14,708 nucleotides of DNA from Haloarcula sp. (GTDB lineage Archaea; Halobacteriota; Halobacteria; Halobacteriales; Haloarculaceae), in contig JAQCNK010000285.1 in the NCBI GenBank assembly GCA_028275075.1, positions 1-14,708 on the forward strand, given 5' to 3'. This document shows positions 6,370-14,539 of the stretch, piece by piece. Each line of letters starts with the position of its first letter. Position 1 is the stretch's first letter. Made by a program: the position numbers and the translations under genes. Under the pieces are notes generated by a model. It was given only the letters and a program-made list of their open reading frames with translations, ran no database searches and was not told the origin of the DNA.

Positions 6370-9300
6370 CGTCACTCACCTCCTCGTCGGCCTGGCGTGC
6401 GTCTTCACCGCCGTCAGCGAGCGGGGACGACTCCGCCGTGCCGTTTCGCTGTGCGTTCGCAACAACTGCGTCGACGATCTCCGCCTCGGAGAGTTCTCTG
6501 TCAAGCAGTTGGGTTACTTCTTCCTCGCAGAGGTCGTAGCGGCTGGTCAGCGCGTTCATTTGCGCCTCGTTCTCCACGAATGCCTCGAAGTCGACCAACT
6601 CCTCAGACTGCTCGCTGATGGCCTGCTGGATGAACTCCTGATCCGCTGGTTTGTAGTCGATGACGCGTTTCTCGAACGGGTCCGCAACGATGTGCAGTGG
6701 ATACGTCCCGTGTTCCTCGACGCGAACGAGCGCCTGGCTGTAGCCGAGGTCCTCCTTGCCGGCGTCGGCACCACGGACGTACTGGCGTTGCTCGCGCGTC
6801 AGCCCGATCTTGTCGGCCGTCTCGTCGTCCAAATCTGGCAGTTTATGGAAGACCTTGATCGGACACATGCCGAGAATCTTCTCGGCCTGGTCGGTCTCGT
6901 AGAACTCCTGGGCGGTCTGGGAGAGCAGCACCATCCGAAGGCCGGCGTGGCGCTGGTGGCGGAACGCCGTTTCGAGGAAATCGAGATTCGCCTGGTCCTC
7001 GAAGAGGTAGTGGGCCTCGTCGATAGCGAGTTCGACGTTCCGGTCGGTCTTCTTCGCCTGCTGGTAGACCGTCGACAACAACAGCTGCATCAAGAAGGTC
7101 TGGCGGTCGATCCCCGACGCACTACCTTCGATCTGGCCGAGGTCGATGTAGACGACCTTGTTGTCGCCCTCGAGGATATCGACTTCCGAGCGCTCAGCGA
7201 GGTTGTCGTACGACCCGCCCTCACGGAACGGCTGGAACGCGATTGCGAGTTCATCGGCGTACTGTGCGGCGCGCTCGCGGGCCGATTCGGACGCGGCGAT
7301 ATTGTGCTCGTCGGGGTTCTCCGCGATATCGGCGAGAATCCGATGCACGTCTGTCATCGTCGGCGAATTCTCGGGCGTGTGCGTCGCGACGTCGTCCTCG
7401 ACGACGCCTGCTTGGCGGTAGGTCTCGTCGATGACGTACGAGAGGACGCCTGTCTCGGTCCCGAGGTCGATGTCGCGAGCGGTCAGGAAGTTCTCGAGGA
7501 CTGCGTACACTTCGTCTTTCTTCGCGGACAGCGGCGAGATGCCGTCATCGGCGTCGAGGACCTCCTGCGGTGTCTCTCGGATCTCCAGCGGGTTCAGCTG
7601 TGTATCGCCACCGACCGTGATCGTCTTCGCATCCAGGGCGTCGGCGATACCCCTGAATCCACCGACTGGATCGATCATCACGAGCATCGTGTCCTGCTGG
7701 CGTTTCATCATCCGCAGGTGGCGCATGATGTCGCCGAACGTCTTGCCAGCGCCGGGCATCCCGACGACGAGTTCGCTGTGGCCGGTTTCCAGATCCCACG
7801 GGTTGATCTGGACGGGCGAGCCGTTGTGGCCGTGGTAGCCGTACTCGACGCCCTCGTCCATCATCATGTAGTTCGACGAGAACGGGAACATTGCGCCGAC
7901 GGCCTGGTTCGTCAGCGTCGACATCCGGTCGCGACCGAGTTCATTCGCACCGAGCGGGGAGACAGTCGCCAATCCCTTCTCCTGCCAGCGGTTCGCGACT
8001 TTGAGCGTGCAGTTCGCGGGCGCATCCTTGACTATCGAGCGCAGCCGCGTTGTCTGAGTGTCGAGTTCCTGCTTGCTCTCGGCAGACAGGCGGATGAAGA
8101 CGCCGCCACGGTAGAACGACGCTTTGTTCGCCCGGACGAGCGACCGCATGAACTTCCCACGGCCGATGTCCTCCTGGAGGTCCTCGGCTTTCAGGCTGTT
8201 CGAGTCGTGCTGGTTGACCTTCAGATCCGAAATCCAGTCAGCCATCATGTCCTCAGCCGATTGGCTGTCGAAGGGGTCGAGATGGATGCTGATGTCCGTG
8301 TTCAGGTCGGTCTCTAATAGCAGGCGCTCGAATATCCCGTCGGCTGGCTCTTCGGGGAACTGCTCAATCCAGAACGTCCGAACGTACGTGTCGTCGTTGA
8401 TGACGGCATGGGTCGTCTCCCAATCGACCGACGTCGGCGCGATTACCGACTGGTGGAGTGTCGACGTATCGTCGAGTCGATTCGCAGCGGACACATCGGT
8501 CGTGTCGGCTGAATCTGTCTCTTCACCGTCGTCCCCATCGAGGTCGTCGACGGAGACATCCCATTCCTCGCTCTCTTGGTCGTGGCTGTTGGTCGTCGCA
8601 GTCTGCCTCATGGACTGGCCGTCGTTCATCGCGTCGACGACGTCGTCCGGGTCGGGGGTCGCCGGTACGTCGTCGCTGATGCCGTGGGCGACGACCGGGA
8701 ACGTGCCGATCGCATCGGTGATCTCCCCGTACTCTTCGGTGTGTCCTGTCCAGTATTCTTTCGTGACGCGGGTGAGGTCGTAGGCGTCGACAGGATTCAT
8801 CGAACAGCGGTAGAGCGACGACCCACCGCGACGCAGTTGACCGAGCCGGGATTCCAGCTTGTCTTCCTTGAGGCGGTCGCGTTCGGCTTCCGAGAGGCCG
8901 TCGGACTGGAACCGGCCAAACACACGTCCTAGAACAGGAATGTCGGCGAGGTAGGCGAGGACGCTATCGCCGGTTTCGTCGAGTTGTTCGACATCCTCGT
9001 CGCGGACGGCGGTAATGATGTAGTACTCGCGGATGGTGGTGGTCTCGGAGTCGATGTCGCCGTTCTGGTCCGTGTTCGTGGTGATGTACTCGTCGAGTAG
9101 CCGTTTGAGGACTGGCCGAGAGCGGACGTCGGCGTCGCCGAGACGACGCTGGTGGTCGCGGACGACGTCGTCCTGGTCGACCTCCCGGCTGGTGATGTAG
9201 AACTTCACGGGGAAGTCGATGGTCGCGTTGACGAACTCGGAGAGTGAATCCACGGCTTTCGCCCACGCGTCGTCGTCCTCGAGGGCCATGTTCGCTGGCT

Positions 9301-9709
9301 CAACCTTCATCGCGCCGACGAGCGCACCGTCGGAACGCTCGATAGCGTGCGGAAAAACCTGGCCTACGCGGGTCAGGTAGCGGACCTCGCTGTTGTCTTC
9401 GCCGTGCGTGTACTCCTTGTTCTTGACTGCCCAGCCGAGACGGGCCGCGAGCCACTCGGTGAGCCACAGGTAGGAGGGTTTGACCTTGTGGAGCACGCCG
9501 AGGACGAGGCCGAGCATGAGGCCAAATCCGAGAACGGGAATCGTGAAGGCCGCCGGGACCAGCGCTGCGCCGACGAGCGTGATGAATGCAACGCCGACGA
9601 ACAGCATGATCTCGCCGATTGTGTATCCCTGGAAGAAGGCGGTCGTACCGCCGAGTGACTTATGGATTCGTCGGGCGCTATACTCCTGGTCGTCAGTGTT
9701 CGTACTCAT
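6362..9709 (-). CDS. virB4: VirB4-family secretion ATPase with N-terminal PrgI/VirB3-like membrane domain
   Basis: This 1115-aa protein is the likely motor for pilus assembly and DNA transport. Residues about 1-100 hold two membrane segments (about 30-51 and 53-73) followed by YLWLTEWLAARLGW, like the PrgI/VirB3 proteins that are often a separate gene next to virB4. The VirB4 N-domain (about 110-350) contains RSDGALVGAMKVEPANMAL. A halophilic acidic insert, about 345-415, interrupts it. The ATPase core has Walker A GMPGAGKT (650-657), MLVMIDPVGGF after it, Walker B VELAIDEAHYLF (892-903) and the VLLSQTAQEF motif (927-936). A helical, acidic C-terminal tail follows from about 1020. The ATG at 9709 is preceded by GGTGATG and lies 6 bp after the VirB6-like gene. 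Family assignment is firm. A long antisense open frame (6248-8317) is a shadow of this gene. Confidence 0.95.
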   Translation of the reverse strand: MSTNTDDQEYSARRIHKSLGGTTAFFQGYTIGEIMLFVGVAFITLVGAALVPAAFTIPVLGFGLMLGLVLGVLHKVKPSYLWLTEWLAARLGWAVKNKEYTHGEDNSEVRYLTRVGQVFPHAIERSDGALVGAMKVEPANMALEDDDAWAKAVDSLSEFVNATIDFPVKFYITSREVDQDDVVRDHQRRLGDADVRSRPVLKRLLDEYITTNTDQNGDIDSETTTIREYYIITAVRDEDVEQLDETGDSVLAYLADIPVLGRVFGRFQSDGLSEAERDRLKEDKLESRLGQLRRGGSSLYRCSMNPVDAYDLTRVTKEYWTGHTEEYGEITDAIGTFPVVAHGISDDVPATPDPDDVVDAMNDGQSMRQTATTNSHDQESEEWDVSVDDLDGDDGEETDSADTTDVSAANRLDDTSTLHQSVIAPTSVDWETTHAVINDDTYVRTFWIEQFPEEPADGIFERLLLETDLNTDISIHLDPFDSQSAEDMMADWISDLKVNQHDSNSLKAEDLQEDIGRGKFMRSLVRANKASFYRGGVFIRLSAESKQELDTQTTRLRSIVKDAPANCTLKVANRWQEKGLATVSPLGANELGRDRMSTLTNQAVGAMFPFSSNYMMMDEGVEYGYHGHNGSPVQINPWDLETGHSELVVGMPGAGKTFGDIMRHLRMMKRQQDTMLVMIDPVGGFRGIADALDAKTITVGGDTQLNPLEIRETPQEVLDADDGISPLSAKKDEVYAVLENFLTARDIDLGTETGVLSYVIDETYRQAGVVEDDVATHTPENSPTMTDVHRILADIAENPDEHNIAASESARERAAQYADELAIAFQPFREGGSYDNLAERSEVDILEGDNKVVYIDLGQIEGSASGIDRQTFLMQLLLSTVYQQAKKTDRNVELAIDEAHYLFEDQANLDFLETAFRHQRHAGLRMVLLSQTAQEFYETDQAEKILGMCPIKVFHKLPDLDDETADKIGLTREQRQYVRGADAGKEDLGYSQALVRVEEHGTYPLHIVADPFEKRVIDYKPADQEFIQQAISEQSEELVDFEAFVENEAQMNALTSRYDLCEEEVTQLLDRELSEAEIVDAVVANAQRNGTAESSPLADGGEDARQADEEVSDDA

Positions 9710-9715
9710 GAATCA

Positions 9716-10912
9716 TCACCATCGTGAGACCTTCTCTTTCGTTTTCCTGAACGCCTGCTTCGACCGGGCTTTCGCCGCCTGTGATGTCCGACTGGCGTCT
9801 TCTTTGGCCTTGTCGCGCATCCGGCCGGTTTTCGACTGCCGCAGGTTGTTGTAGCGGCCTGCGTGCCACTTCGCGGACTGCGCGGAGGACCCGAGTGTGT
9901 AAGCGTTCGAGTCGCCACTCCCGAGTTGGGATTGTCCGCTTTTCGTCACCGGGCCAGCTTTGTTCTGGGCGTATCCTCGATGTACGTTCCGAGCACCGCG
10001 AACAGATTTTCCAGCACCGGACTTCGCTGCTGAGGCGGCAGCCATCGGATTCGTCTTGGTCGCACCGTGACGAGCGATTGTCTTGACCGCCGGAGCAGAC
10101 CAGTAGACGGTCATAATCGAGGCGATACAGGCCGCCGGGATGAGCACGAGGCCGAGGAACAGTGAGAAAATTCCACTGGCACTCGCTGTAAGGTCCATCT
10201 GCCAGCCGATTCTGAAGAGGACGGCAGCAGGGAGTCCGGCAAGCACGAGCCCTGGATAGATGCCAGCTGCGCGGCGTGCGATCTCCGAGGCGGGACTGAG
10301 CGGCCACACGTCCAGCGCCCAGAAGACACCGAGTAACGGCATCAACGGCGTTAGTACGAGGATTCCCAGCCAGCGGAGACCATAGACGAGGCCGGCGACG
10401 ATTAGGAGAAAGTTCGAGACGAGAACCATCACGAGAACAACAAAGAGGCCACCGACAGCTGATTCGATGAGGCTCCCGAATCCCGCCGACATATCATTAA
10501 TCGGGGCGAGTGTGAGCCCCACCGCATCGATGAATTGGAGCGGGACTGATACAAGTGGGAACCAGACGAACGAACCCATGAACACAAGCCCGATGCGCCT
10601 GAGGAGACGCTTTCGTCGGTATGGACTGATCGACCCGGACCGGAGACCGATGTACGCGAGCCCAACGATGAGCAGCATTATTGTCAACGGCAGGATGTAC
10701 TGGAGATAGAAATCCGCGTAGAGGCTCTCCCATGGCGCATTATCGGGAGTGCCGGCAACGATGTATCTGGAGTTTGACTCTGGCGCAGGGACGCCGGCAA
10801 TCGGATTGAGAAGCGCTCTGAAAATGTCATTCGCGAATCCGAGGAATGCCTCTTTGATGCCGTTGATGACGCTCTTGATGGCGTTCTGTACCTGCTCCTC
10901 AAGCCATCCCAT
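9716..10912 (-). CDS. VirB6/TrbL-like polytopic membrane protein with basic tail
   Basis: This 398-aa protein is probably the inner-membrane channel component. An amphipathic start (GWLEEQVQNAIKSVINGIK) and the helix to about residue 40 lead to roughly six hydrophobic segments: about 68-91, 106-130, 153-178, 181-200, 217-235 and 247-271. This is a VirB6/TrbL-like arrangement, and the position directly before virB4 fits. From about 277 to the end the tail is rich in Lys, Arg, Ser, Ala and Gln and poor in acidic residues (for example KARSKQAFRKTKEKVSRW), unlike the usual acidic bias of halophile proteins; it may contact DNA or partner proteins. The ATG directly follows the stop of the lipoprotein gene (TAA-ATG, zero spacing), with GGGGGAGAT a few bases upstream. 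Function is inferred from topology and context, not from a diagnostic motif. Confidence 0.75.
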   Translation of the reverse strand: MGWLEEQVQNAIKSVINGIKEAFLGFANDIFRALLNPIAGVPAPESNSRYIVAGTPDNAPWESLYADFYLQYILPLTIMLLIVGLAYIGLRSGSISPYRRKRLLRRIGLVFMGSFVWFPLVSVPLQFIDAVGLTLAPINDMSAGFGSLIESAVGGLFVVLVMVLVSNFLLIVAGLVYGLRWLGILVLTPLMPLLGVFWALDVWPLSPASEIARRAAGIYPGLVLAGLPAAVLFRIGWQMDLTASASGIFSLFLGLVLIPAACIASIMTVYWSAPAVKTIARHGATKTNPMAAASAAKSGAGKSVRGARNVHRGYAQNKAGPVTKSGQSQLGSGDSNAYTLGSSAQSAKWHAGRYNNLRQSKTGRMRDKAKEDASRTSQAAKARSKQAFRKTKEKVSRW

Positions 10913-11800
10913 TTAGGCATCTCCCCCGTTCGACGTCGTTTTGGTCGAGCCAGTCGGGCCGCCGTCGACGATGGTTAGATTGCACGAGTATTTCTCCCCA
11001 CCATACTCAATCGTCTGTGAATACGACGGATTCGCTCCAGCTTGGAGGGTTCCCGTGGCAGTGAGCGTCTCCGTCTCTAACTCGCCGCAATCAATGGCAC
11101 CGTACACGCCGGTCGGGTCTTCTGTCTGATAGACTGGCATCCTCGTGTAGATGGTCGTCTCACCGGGTGACAGAAGCCGGTTCAGATTGGTCGTCACTGT
11201 ATCCGACGCAGATACCTTTGCCTGCGGTGAATTGCGCCACTCTACTGCCGTGAGATACGTTGGTGCATTGCCCGTATTCTCCACGGTCAGGGCGGCGAAT
11301 TGCTGCCAAGCTGACCCGCTCTTATTCCAGTTCATGTCTGGGCTATTCTGTGCCCAGATGACATCCGTGATCGTGACCTGGGGTTCGAGAGAGATCGTCG
11401 TCTCGCCAATAGTCTTGTCGCCAGCGACAGCGACGACGCGGTACTCCCCGAGCGTATACCCGTCTTCGGTTTCCCCAAGTAGCTGAAATGTTACCTGCGT
11501 CGCTCCTTCTTGGACGCGCCGGAGTGAGTTCATCTCCCCATTCGGGTTGATGAGATTGACCGAATCAGCCTTGGTATCGCTGGCGAGTTCGACAACGAGA
11601 GCGGTCTCGGTCATCGCGACGCGCTCGAAGGCGTCGATCTTACTTCCAGGCGGTGGCGATGTCTCGGAACTCGGGCTGTTGGTATCGGATGGAAATGAAG
11701 AACAGCCAGCGAGAGCGACGAGCGTTCCGCTGAGCCCACTGAGAACGGTTCGACGGCCAATACGCCTGTCATGGTTGGATGCGTCTGTGGTGTCGTTCAT
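10913..11800 (-). CDS. Tat-exported lipoprotein of the secretion cluster
   Basis: This 295-aa protein is predicted to be surface-anchored. The N-terminus has the twin-arginine motif GRRTVLSG (15-22), a hydrophobic stretch and the lipobox LAGC with Cys33 as the lipidated residue, the typical haloarchaeal Tat-lipoprotein arrangement. A Ser/Thr/Pro linker (34-54) follows, then a beta-rich region containing LTVENTGNAPTYLTAVEW (171-188), reminiscent of extracellular beta-sandwich proteins. Two cysteines (238 and 273) could form a disulfide. The frame extends 63 codons upstream inside the neighbouring gene, but ATG 11800 is the right start. It puts the Tat motif near the N-terminus and gives a 4-bp ATGA overlap with the previous gene. 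By position and lipidation it could play a VirB7-like structural role; no sequence similarity to VirB7 is visible, so that is only an analogy. Confidence 0.8.
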   Translation of the reverse strand: MNDTTDASNHDRRIGRRTVLSGLSGTLVALAGCSSFPSDTNSPSSETSPPPGSKIDAFERVAMTETALVVELASDTKADSVNLINPNGEMNSLRRVQEGATQVTFQLLGETEDGYTLGEYRVVAVAGDKTIGETTISLEPQVTITDVIWAQNSPDMNWNKSGSAWQQFAALTVENTGNAPTYLTAVEWRNSPQAKVSASDTVTTNLNRLLSPGETTIYTRMPVYQTEDPTGVYGAIDCGELETETLTATGTLQAGANPSYSQTIEYGGEKYSCNLTIVDGGPTGSTKTTSNGGDA

Positions 11801-13557
11801 GTTCGATTTGAGAGACCGAGTAGTGCGCCATCGGACATGTAGTCGAAGCCGAAGACCAGGACTGCGAGCGGAATGAACCAGAGGATCGTCACGACGACAA
11901 GCTGGATGAGCGTCTGGAAATCGGGATAGTTTCCCGGCGTCTTTGCGACATCCGTTGCCGCTGCGTAGGGGCGATCCGTCCGCCACCACTCGGACGGCTG
12001 GTACTGCCCTCGTACGAGCGCCCCTGGATTCGAGAGCATGATGGTGGCCATCCCGCTGCTGTTGAGCGCCGCAGTCTGGTTGCGGATCGCCACGCGACCG
12101 CTGGTGACAGCCGCACCGGTCGCTGTCCCCGTGACCGTCGCACGGACGACCGCGTGGGTCGCGTTGGCGTTAGTGACCGTGAGAGTGAGGTTCGTCTCGC
12201 GGACGGTCTGCTGCTCGGAGAGAGTGACTGTTCGTGATTGCCCGCGAACGATCCCATGGACGCTGACCTCGCGGAAGGCGCTCCCGTCGAGGGTTGTGGA
12301 CGTCACGGCGACCGAGTCGGCGTTCACGTACGGGCTGGCAGACTCGAGGTCGATGTTCGGCGGCAGCGACGGTCCAGTCTGCTCCGTGCCCCAGGTTTCC
12401 TCGATGGCGAGTGGGCGCTCCCCATCTTCGGTCAAGTCGGTGGGGACGTACGGTGCTTGTCGACTCGGGAAGGCGTGAATCTGGACGGGACGCACCGATG
12501 ATGTCGCCCGTGACGTGTTGGTCGCGGTATTCGTGACCATCGTCTGCCAGCCGGCTCGACCGGCCGTGTAGAACCACCAGTTGCTCCGGGCGCGAACGTC
12601 GCCGTCGACTGAGACTGTCGACCATTCGGTATTCGGGTGGACGACCGCGCCGACCTGGTCCTCGCTGGTTTCGAACTGGACACGCTTGCCAGCGATATCG
12701 GTGAGCCGGTTGACGACGACGCGCTGTGACGTCGATACCGTTTTCGACGCTTCTGGTGTTTCGACATCTCGATTCCAATCCCCATCACAGCTGGTCGTTG
12801 AGGAGTTCCAATCGGGGCAGTCCAGCGTGACGTGACGCAACGTCACCGTGATGTTGGCTTCGACGGTCAGCTGCGGCGATCCTGAAAGACCGGTGTACTG
12901 GAGCGTCGCTTGGTGGCCACTCCCGCTGTCGAGCGTTCGCCCACCTGCGGAGAGTTCGACCGACTCGATCTGTGTTCGGTCGATTGACCAGCGTTCACGG
13001 TGCGATCCATTTCGATCATCCCGGGGAACGGCAACCCGGTAGTCACTGACTGTCCGGACTTGGCCGTCCGGGGCAATGTGCTGAGTTGTTCCGTTCGTAT
13101 GGTGGAGGATTGTCGAGGGCTGGGCGGTAAAGATGCTGACGTACGCATCTTTGATGTACACACCATCCTCAAGGGACGCACTCTCGGGGTGGATTGACTC
13201 GCTGCGGCCGCCAGGCGTGTAATCGCCGAAATCGCCGCTGTTCCAGTCTTCGGTAGCCTGTGGCGGGCGAGCAAATGGGATGTCCGTCGACCGAGCCAGC
13301 CGATAGGCGAACTCGGCGCGGGATGAGACGTTGGTGTCGTCGAAATCGTCAATCGAGAGATTACTGTTGTCGACATCCTCCGACCAAAGCCGCTGGAAGG
13401 TACTGTTGTTCACGCCGTAGGCTGGTCCATCGGCAGGCACAGCGTCACCCGAATCTGGTGGGGTGACAGCGTTGAAGCCTCCTGCAGCAACAATGCCAGC
13501 GGTGCCACTCACGAGCAGGAGGGCACACACAGTGGCCATTGAGCGACGGGCGGACAT
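11797..13557 (-). CDS. Secreted, membrane-anchored surface glycoprotein with Ig-like segment (possible adhesin)
   Basis: This 586-aa protein has a Sec-type signal peptide (SARRSMATVCALLLVSGTAGIVAAG, given here in part: basic residues 4-5, hydrophobic core about 8-25). A long beta-rich extracellular region follows, with about twelve N-glycosylation sequons (for example N51, N66, N76, N155, N183, N235). Near the C-terminus lies a transmembrane helix (about 549-571), ending in a short cytoplasmic tail YMSDGALLGLSNRT. Residues about 455-510 (TSGRVAIRNQTAALNSSGMA) look like an invasin/Big-type Ig-like repeat. Two cysteines (247 and 257) are close together. I do not recognise the rest. The position between the pilin and the lipoprotein/VirB6 genes suggests a cell-surface part of the transfer apparatus, perhaps for mating contact or for anchoring the pilus through the S-layer. 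No Shine-Dalgarno is visible at the ATG, and a 52-bp gap separates it from the pilin gene. Confidence 0.75.
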   Translation of the reverse strand: MSARRSMATVCALLLVSGTAGIVAAGGFNAVTPPDSGDAVPADGPAYGVNNSTFQRLWSEDVDNSNLSIDDFDDTNVSSRAEFAYRLARSTDIPFARPPQATEDWNSGDFGDYTPGGRSESIHPESASLEDGVYIKDAYVSIFTAQPSTILHHTNGTTQHIAPDGQVRTVSDYRVAVPRDDRNGSHRERWSIDRTQIESVELSAGGRTLDSGSGHQATLQYTGLSGSPQLTVEANITVTLRHVTLDCPDWNSSTTSCDGDWNRDVETPEASKTVSTSQRVVVNRLTDIAGKRVQFETSEDQVGAVVHPNTEWSTVSVDGDVRARSNWWFYTAGRAGWQTMVTNTATNTSRATSSVRPVQIHAFPSRQAPYVPTDLTEDGERPLAIEETWGTEQTGPSLPPNIDLESASPYVNADSVAVTSTTLDGSAFREVSVHGIVRGQSRTVTLSEQQTVRETNLTLTVTNANATHAVVRATVTGTATGAAVTSGRVAIRNQTAALNSSGMATIMLSNPGALVRGQYQPSEWWRTDRPYAAATDVAKTPGNYPDFQTLIQLVVVTILWFIPLAVLVFGFDYMSDGALLGLSNRT

Positions 13558-13609
13558 GGTGTATTGAGCGGGGATCGTGGGGGCAGTTCGCTATCTATTC
13601 GAATTACTA

Positions 13610-14095
13610 TCAAAATGGTTTGACACAATCGGAGAAGCCGAAGCCCATCTGGCTGCCAACCTTGTCGATGAGCGTCGGCGAGATGAGTGCTAAGACGACG
13701 ATGCCGAAGCCGATCCCGGACATGACGAGTTTTTCCTTCGCATCGTTTTTCTTCTCAGGGTTGCCGCCGGCACGCATGTACGAGAGACCAGCCTTCCCGG
13801 TGTAGAAGCCGGTGGCCGGCAGGCCGAGGCCAGCGATCGCACCGAAGACGAGGTCGATACCAGTATCGACGCCCGTCCCACAGTAGACGTCGCCGACCTG
13901 ACTCTGGGCAGCGGCCGGGCCGACGGCGACGACGAGGAACGCAAGCCCCATCGAGAGGGACAGTACTCGCGGGGGCGCGCGAGCGAGCGTCGCCTTGAGA
14001 CGACGGGTGATCTGGGACTGGGGCGCCTTGTCATCTGTAGAGGGCGATTTAGTAGTCGGTGCGTCGCTCGCGGAATCGGAGGGTATATTCTTCAT
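13610..14095 (-). CDS. VirB2/TrbC-like conjugative pilin
   Basis: This 161-aa protein has the pilin layout of VirB2/TrbC. A long polar n-region (1-43) precedes a hydrophobic signal segment (about 44-62) and a probable signal-peptidase site after AAA (63). The mature part of about 98 residues has two hydrophobic helices (about 79-105 and 123-143), joined by the hydrophilic basic loop RAGGNPEKKNDAKEK (108-122). Such a two-helix hairpin is the hallmark of conjugative pilins, and VirB2-like pilins are known in archaeal DNA-transfer systems such as Ced/Ted. Cysteines 72 and 157 flank the hairpin and could form a disulfide. It sits 15 bp after the RHH-like gene and heads the structural part of the operon. 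No Shine-Dalgarno is visible. Topology is clear; homology should be tested with a profile search. Confidence 0.72.
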   Translation of the reverse strand: MKNIPSDSASDAPTTKSPSTDDKAPQSQITRRLKATLARAPPRVLSLSMGLAFLVVAVGPAAAQSQVGDVYCGTGVDTGIDLVFGAIAGLGLPATGFYTGKAGLSYMRAGGNPEKKNDAKEKLVMSGIGFGIVVLALISPTLIDKVGSQMGFGFSDCVKPF

Positions 14096-14110
14096 AGGGT
14101 GATTTGGTTA

Positions 14111-14419
14111 TTAATCCCTGGAGGGGTTTGCTTCGGGCAGGGCGTTCAGGTCCTCAATGCTGGCGGTTTGCTTGAGGAGGTCGTTGAGGTCGCGGTTGGT
14201 TTCGGTGAGTCCCTTCTCGGTTGGGGTCGCGAGTTCGTCTTTCGTGTAGCCCTGTTCGCGGGCCCGGTCGAGGAGGTCGCGGAGTTCATCGGAGTCGACA
14301 CCGCGGACTTCCATTTCCTCGCGGAGGGCGCGGCGATAGAGGGCAGAGGCGTTGATGTGGTCGTTCCACATCAGGTACAGATCATCGATGTCCTCGATGG
14401 TGACTGACCGTGTGATCAT
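14111..14419 (-). CDS. Small ribbon-helix-helix-like protein, first gene of the transfer operon
   Basis: This 102-aa acidic protein starts with a short strand-like TRSVTIED (3-10), then a helix DLYLMWNDH and a second helix INASALYRRALREEME (22-37). The N(x)SAL-(x)RRAL pattern after a TxSVTI strand is typical of ribbon-helix-helix DNA-binding proteins such as CopG/Arc-type regulators and relaxosome accessory proteins (TraY/MobC class). The rest (about 41-102) is helical and charged with no recognised motif. As the first gene of the run, preceded by a 204-bp gap with an inverted repeat and a 14-bp palindrome, it could autoregulate the operon or mark the transfer origin. No Shine-Dalgarno precedes the ATG. 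Gene is convincing; the RHH call is moderate. Confidence 0.65.
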   Translation of the reverse strand: MITRSVTIEDIDDLYLMWNDHINASALYRRALREEMEVRGVDSDELRDLLDRAREQGYTKDELATPTEKGLTETNRDLNDLLKQTASIEDLNALPEANPSRD

Positions 14420-14484
14420 ACGTGCGGGTATGGGTATGCACCGGCTGCGTCCCGGTACATATTGACGCCGTAGCTAGATGATGG

Positions 14485-14491
14485 GTATATG
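14485..14491 (-). promoter_or_regulatory. Candidate TATA element of the transfer operon
   Basis: On the minus strand this reads CATATAC, about 68 bp before the ATG at 14419, so it predicts a leader of roughly 40 nt. Its distance to the centre of the 14566-14609 inverted repeat (about 100 bp) matches the distance between the left inverted repeat and the regulator's TATA element. Another TATA-like sequence (AATATG near 14457-14463) is possible. Confidence 0.35.
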
Positions 14492-14539
14492 CCTTCTGGC
14501 CACCAATGGTGAAATAATCTAAGGTAAATTATAATAGAA

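Noticed and set aside
5047..6618. Plus-strand open frames of 233 and 283 codons.
   Set aside because: Antisense shadows of the coupling ATPase, DUF8128-like and VirB4 genes; no motif, no promoter and wrong composition.
6248..8317. A 689-codon plus-strand open frame.
   Set aside because: It lies antisense to the well-supported VirB4 ATPase, which carries intact Walker motifs. Long antisense frames are common in GC-rich haloarchaeal genes, and its translation shows no family motif.
11801..11989. Upstream 63-codon extension of the Tat lipoprotein frame.
   Set aside because: It lies inside the preceding surface-protein gene and is rich in Arg. The Tat motif and lipobox only make sense with the start at 11800.
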